A stretch of 64,000 nucleotides of DNA, taken from assembly GCF_005222815.1 (NCBI RefSeq), contig NZ_STGB01000006.1:988075-1052074 (forward strand), in the 5' to 3' direction. Under the pieces are notes generated by a model. It was not told the DNA's origin. It ran no database searches and saw only the letters and a program-made list of their open reading frames with translations. Of the stretch, positions 63,723 through 64,000 are shown piece after piece; positions within the stretch are counted from its first letter, which is position 1, and each line of letters opens with the position of its first letter. Both the position numbers and the translations under genes were made by a program. The DNA is from Roseomonas sp. AR75 (GTDB lineage: Bacteria; Pseudomonadota; Alphaproteobacteria; Acetobacterales; Acetobacteraceae).

Positions 63723-64000
63723 AGGTTTGCAACGAACCGTGAAGCAACGGCCGCAGCTTCGGGAGCGCACCGCAAGGGAAGCAACAGTCGCTGGATGTGC
63801 GGGGTCGGCAGGCGCGGGTAATCGGCGGGCGCGGTTACGACCTTACAACTTCGCCGTGAACACAAATACAGTAACACAGATGGACACCTCCAGAAACGTC
63901 ATCTTTCGGCGGGCGTGACTGTAGAGTGGTGCACGGTCGCCTGCTGGGCGACGGGATGACCGGGATGACGCTGCTGGAGGACGGCCGGTGCGGCGCTGAT
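63723..64000. other. Right end of window without a recognisable gene
   Basis: The first 150 bases have lower GC (CACAAATACAGTAACACAG) and nothing I recognise. From about 63,930 the plus strand could read VVHGRLLGDGMTGMTLLEDG and stays open to the window edge, so a gene may begin here. I would not name it. Confidence 0.3.

Overview
The window is about 70% GC and reads as chromosome of an alphaproteobacterium. The closest feel is Acetobacteraceae, Roseomonas-like: Bug/TctC receptor beside an IclR regulator, many amidohydrolase, MaoC and CaiB genes, and GC-driven long spurious frames on both strands. That placement comes from gene content only; no rRNA or tRNA gene was seen, nor a CRISPR array.

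Layout. (1) 1-11,065: housekeeping and accessory genes. These are a truncated C39-like peptidase, a secreted protein built on six 24-residue repeats, a VOC protein, an OmpR/EnvZ-type pair, AlkA plus an aminotransferase, a FrnE/DsbA-like protein, LemA with an M48 protease, an Asp/Glu racemase-like protein and an MFS carrier. (2) 11,152-28,006: a glycan or oligosaccharide island. Two divergent, translationally coupled operons start from one 210-bp gap at 18,028-18,237. The left arm holds myo-inositol-phosphate synthase, a histidine phosphatase, a CmoB-like methyltransferase and a glycosyl-hydrolase-like protein whose TIM barrel appears circularly permuted. The right arm holds two sugar epimerases, a B12-type radical SAM protein, four glycosyltransferases and UDP-xylose synthase. 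Two decayed genes, topoisomerase IB and a sugar nucleotidyltransferase, are fused tail to head at the left edge. (3) 27,993-40,309: a DUF1003 protein, a XylFHG-type sugar ABC transporter, an M20 amidohydrolase, glutathione-dependent formaldehyde dehydrogenase, an Fe3+-type ABC transporter with an enolase-superfamily enzyme, and a hydantoin-racemase-like protein. (4) 40,314-50,882: a CoA-ester catabolic cluster. It has a split MaoC dehydratase pair, a dienelactone hydrolase, a citrate-synthase-like lyase, a CoA ligase, a CoA transferase, a DUF35/thiolase-like pair, a TctC receptor and a divergent IclR regulator with two operator-like boxes. An IS110 element sits exactly in the overlap of the two MaoC genes. 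(5) 50,896-60,978: a monooxygenase-like protein, a solute-binding-like protein, a soluble globin-coupled chemoreceptor and a 1,800-residue RTX/FG-GAP protein divergent from a TIGR03032-like gene and a small HlyC-like gene. (6) 60,979-64,000: a degraded mobile region with phage-tail-like fragments, an IS3 element, a frameshifted DUF499-type C-terminal remnant and lower-GC sequence.

The strongest new-looking signal is in the IS110 element. Its 5' non-coding end carries a 10-nt stretch perfectly complementary to the site where the element is inserted, ending on the expected CT core. This fits a bridge-RNA target guide caught at its own target. The other candidate for an undescribed system is the inositol/B12-radical-SAM/multi-glycosyltransferase island with its permuted hydrolase.
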